Positions 59,230 to 61,184 of a stretch of 61,184 nucleotides of DNA are shown here, one piece after another. The DNA comes from an uncultured Bacteroides sp. Its GTDB lineage: Bacteria > Bacteroidota > Bacteroidia > Bacteroidales > Bacteroidaceae. The notes under the pieces are model-generated. The model was not told where the DNA came from and searched no databases. It was given only the letters and a program-made list of their open reading frames with translations. The stretch lies in NCBI GenBank assembly GCA_944320295.1, contig CALUGY010000056.1, forward strand, positions 1-61,184, given 5' to 3'. Every line of letters begins with the position of its first letter. The first letter of the stretch is position 1. The translations under genes were made by a program, and so were the position numbers.

Positions 59230-60924
59230 TCAGAAGGGCAACGGATAACCTTCGGGCAGTATCATCATGGTATTGACACCAATGAACTTTGCAAACTGTA
59301 CATTGTCCGGACCGATAGACAACTTGATGTCTATGCATGAATTATCGTTAGGCTCAATGTCCTGTATGATAACCACACGGTCGGGATTGTTGTCATTAAC
59401 CAGCAAGCCGGTGCCTTCGTTCTTTCCGGTCACAGTATAGCGTGTCTGTGTGCCGGAGTCGTTGATATTGCCATAGAATATGAAACTATACTTCTGCTGC
59501 TTGTTCAGGTTCTGCAACTGCAAAGTACCCTCCGGAATCTTAACTCCATCACAGAAGAACATATCGACAGAAGCCGATTCCGGAAGCCCAAGGGTATTCG
59601 GCACCGTCCATCCCGAACGATCCAGCACTCCACTAAACGCAGAAGTAGCTGCCAAATCAAAGGCCGTGCCGGTACCATCCTCATCCTTCAAGTTGCCAAG
59701 TGGCGGATCAGTAGGCGACAAGAAGTTGTTGAACGGAGCAGGAGAAGCCACCGGACCGAAGTCGATATAGATGGGTTTCTCCAGTACGAACCAGTTGAGC
59801 TTTTCTTCGTATCCTGCCATTGCCGTTACCGCTGCTGGTGTCTCTACGGCTGTATGGGATGCCATATGAGCCAAGCTACAGTCAAACTCTCCGAAGTCGC
59901 CGGACTCGTAAGTCACCTGCTCTCCGAATAATGTTTCATACCATGTACAGGCAGCTATGAACTTGCCAAGCTGCGCAAGGCTCAACTGCCCGTCGCTCAC
60001 GACAGTCTCTCCCAAGTAGCTGGTACGGGCATTCTGGATGGCCGTGCCTGTGGGGATAACCCCGACGCCCATGCCTTCCACCTGAGTCATGACATTGTTA
60101 ATGGCTTGATACATGGTCTCTTGGTTCCACTCATAATTCTCGAAACCAAGCTCGGTAGCCGTATTGGCATATGCCCACGGTTGGTTCACCAAGAACTTCA
60201 CGTTGGGGTTGGTGGCAATCTCCGTGGCCATGTCTATCAGCGGTTGCAGGCTGGTGGTGTAACCGTCGGCCACACCGGACAGGGCCTCGCTCTCCTCGAA
60301 GACGATGTAATCCCACGTATCACGCATCATGATGGAACGTAAAGTCTGCCCCGTTTGCGTGATGGTACTACCCGTAACGTCCGTAAAATTGTAGTTGTAT
60401 ACGGCGTTGCTGGCCGTGCCGTTATCCAAGTGGTTGGCCAAGCCGGTATTGCCATCTACATAGGCTACGCCGACCTCTACGGTCTTACCCTGCCCCATGG
60501 CAATGTTATACAAATAAGGCGAAACGGACTCATTACCGCTCGTCCCGTTGCTAACGGACAGGATTTTAATGGCAGGCGTGCCGCTGGAAACAAGAACATC
60601 GGCATAATAAGAGAAGCTACCGTCGGTAGTCTCCACCTTCAAGAGGGTGCTACCGGCAGACACGGCAGTCACCACAGCAGCCGTGCCTTCCCCAGCCTGT
60701 ACTGTAGCGATTTCGGTATTCTGGATGCTCCAGCGCAAGGAGGGATTCTCCACTCCATTTACAGAAGCACGTACCTGGTACACTTCGCCGGTAATCAAGT
60801 TGATGGTCGTATTGTCTATACGGACATAAGCATAATCGCCCAAGTGTACATTGTTGTCATCGTTGCAGGCCACGAACGCCAAGGCCATGACGACAACGCT
60901 GCAAATGTATTTCACGAATTTCAT
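59230..60924 (-). CDS. Lipoprotein with bacterial Ig-like domain and DUF4886 (SGNH-like) domain
   Basis: 564 residues with lipobox (FVAC). An Ig-like Big_2-type domain occupies about 40-110 (TGEVYQVRASVNGVENPSLRWSIQNTEIATVQAG). DUF4886 follows (about 115-370: IKILSVSNGTSGNESVSPYLYNIA, DYIVFEESEALSG, FLVNQPWAY), then a C-terminal beta region. DUF4886 is distantly related to SGNH esterases, whose first block is usually GNS or GDS; here it reads SNGTSG, so activity is uncertain. It lies just downstream of a SusD gene cut by the window edge. Confidence 0.75.
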   Translation of the reverse strand: MKFVKYICSVVVMALAFVACNDDNNVHLGDYAYVRIDNTTINLITGEVYQVRASVNGVENPSLRWSIQNTEIATVQAGEGTAAVVTAVSAGSTLLKVETTDGSFSYYADVLVSSGTPAIKILSVSNGTSGNESVSPYLYNIAMGQGKTVEVGVAYVDGNTGLANHLDNGTASNAVYNYNFTDVTGSTITQTGQTLRSIMMRDTWDYIVFEESEALSGVADGYTTSLQPLIDMATEIATNPNVKFLVNQPWAYANTATELGFENYEWNQETMYQAINNVMTQVEGMGVGVIPTGTAIQNARTSYLGETVVSDGQLSLAQLGKFIAACTWYETLFGEQVTYESGDFGEFDCSLAHMASHTAVETPAAVTAMAGYEEKLNWFVLEKPIYIDFGPVASPAPFNNFLSPTDPPLGNLKDEDGTGTAFDLAATSAFSGVLDRSGWTVPNTLGLPESASVDMFFCDGVKIPEGTLQLQNLNKQQKYSFIFYGNINDSGTQTRYTVTGKNEGTGLLVNDNNPDRVVIIQDIEPNDNSCIDIKLSIGPDNVQFAKFIGVNTMMILPEGYPLPF

Positions 60925-61007
60925 AAGTATTCTCTATATGTTATATTAAACGATAATGTGTGGCGCACGAGGATGTGCCCCAAACGGGGCCATGCTGTCT
61001 TCTGTAG

Positions 61008-61085
61008 CGTCATTCTGAGCAATGCGAAGAATCTCCATCCTGCATTTGCCATCGGGAGATGCTTCACAAGCGTTCAGCATGACAG
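61008..61085. repeat. REP-like inverted element between SusD and the DUF4886 gene
   Basis: CGTCATTCTGAGC ... GCGAAGAATCTCC and GGGAGATGCTTCAC ... TTCAGCATGACAG. The rest of 60925-61133 shows nothing else. Confidence 0.8.
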
Positions 61086-61133
61086 GAGGATTGCCTTTTC
61101 CAGTTCAGGCATATCCTCGTACAACCTTTCTCA

Positions 61134-61184
61134 TCAATAGCCCGGAGCCTGCTTCAGGTTGGGGTTGATATCTATCTGTCCCTG
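61134..61184 (-). CDS. SusD/RagB-family protein, last 17 codons (continues past the window)
   Basis: The minus-strand frame reads QGQIDINPNLKQAPGY and stop. The ending N-P-N-L-x-Q-x-P-G-Y is the typical C-terminus of SusD proteins (compare YTQNPGY at the end of the SusD encoded at 39776-41587). It shows that a further SusC/SusD system lies beyond the right edge and leads into the DUF4886, GH172 and GH183 genes. Confidence 0.8.
   Translation of the reverse strand, partial: QGQIDINPNLKQAPGY

Overview
The window is a chromosomal segment of a Bacteroidales bacterium, most likely a member of the Bacteroidaceae with a fairly high GC content. The evidence is three SusC/SusD-type systems (one only as a 17-codon end), many lipoproteins, the Bacteroidetes promoter signature (TTG or TTTG, 19-20 bp, TAnnTTTG) ahead of several transcription units, few Shine-Dalgarno sequences, and Bacteroides-type gene neighbourhoods such as recF with a DUF721 gene and a TPR gene with ribH.

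Region 1 (1-22.4 kb) is mostly housekeeping. It holds the 3' part of gap and a compact operon (M3 peptidase, DUF4847-like lipoprotein, dCMP deaminase, S41 protease, 5-formyl-THF cyclo-ligase, histidinol-phosphatase). Then come recF with a DUF721 gene, a large NPCBM-like secreted protein, a TPR protein with ribH, tRNA-Tyr and tRNA-Gly, a LysR regulator facing a YeiH transporter, and a GNAT gene. A minus-strand run of carboxynorspermidine synthase, bcp and recA follows, then a META-domain lipoprotein, ruvC with a DUF4286 gene, and tRNA-Ala.

Region 2 (22.6-30.9 kb) is a small PUL-like operon. Two secreted phosphoesterases (a PHP type and a calcineurin type fused to a PQQ-like propeller) precede a SusC/SusD pair.

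Region 3 (31-33.7 kb) is an accessory junction with two toxin-antitoxin pairs and a duplicated ~295-bp dispersed repeat.

Region 4 (33.7-61.2 kb) is the most interesting part: a large locus that fits D-arabinan utilisation. It carries GH116, two DUF2961/GH172 and two DUF4185/GH183 proteins, a complete SusC/SusD pair with a small surface lipoprotein, two secreted proteins of unknown family, and a DUF4886 protein beside a second SusD. One operon adds an L-fucose/D-arabinose isomerase, an AraB-like FGGY kinase, a FucP-like permease and a mutarotase-like lipoprotein. GH183 members are known endo-D-arabinanases and some GH172 members exo-D-arabinofuranosidases. FucI accepts D-arabinose, and a ribulokinase would give D-ribulose-5-phosphate for the pentose phosphate pathway. 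No fuculose-phosphate aldolase, L-arabinose isomerase or ribulose-5-phosphate 4-epimerase is visible, which favours D-arabinose over L-fucose or L-arabinose. The natural substrate would be arabinogalactan or lipoarabinomannan of mycobacteria and relatives, or another D-arabinofuranose glycan. No PUL regulator (HTCS, ECF sigma or GntR) lies in the window.

Across the window, six intergenic arrays of a 22-bp palindrome-bearing unit sit at gene 3' ends. I could not name this repeat family. Other dispersed inverted repeats cluster in the accessory half.
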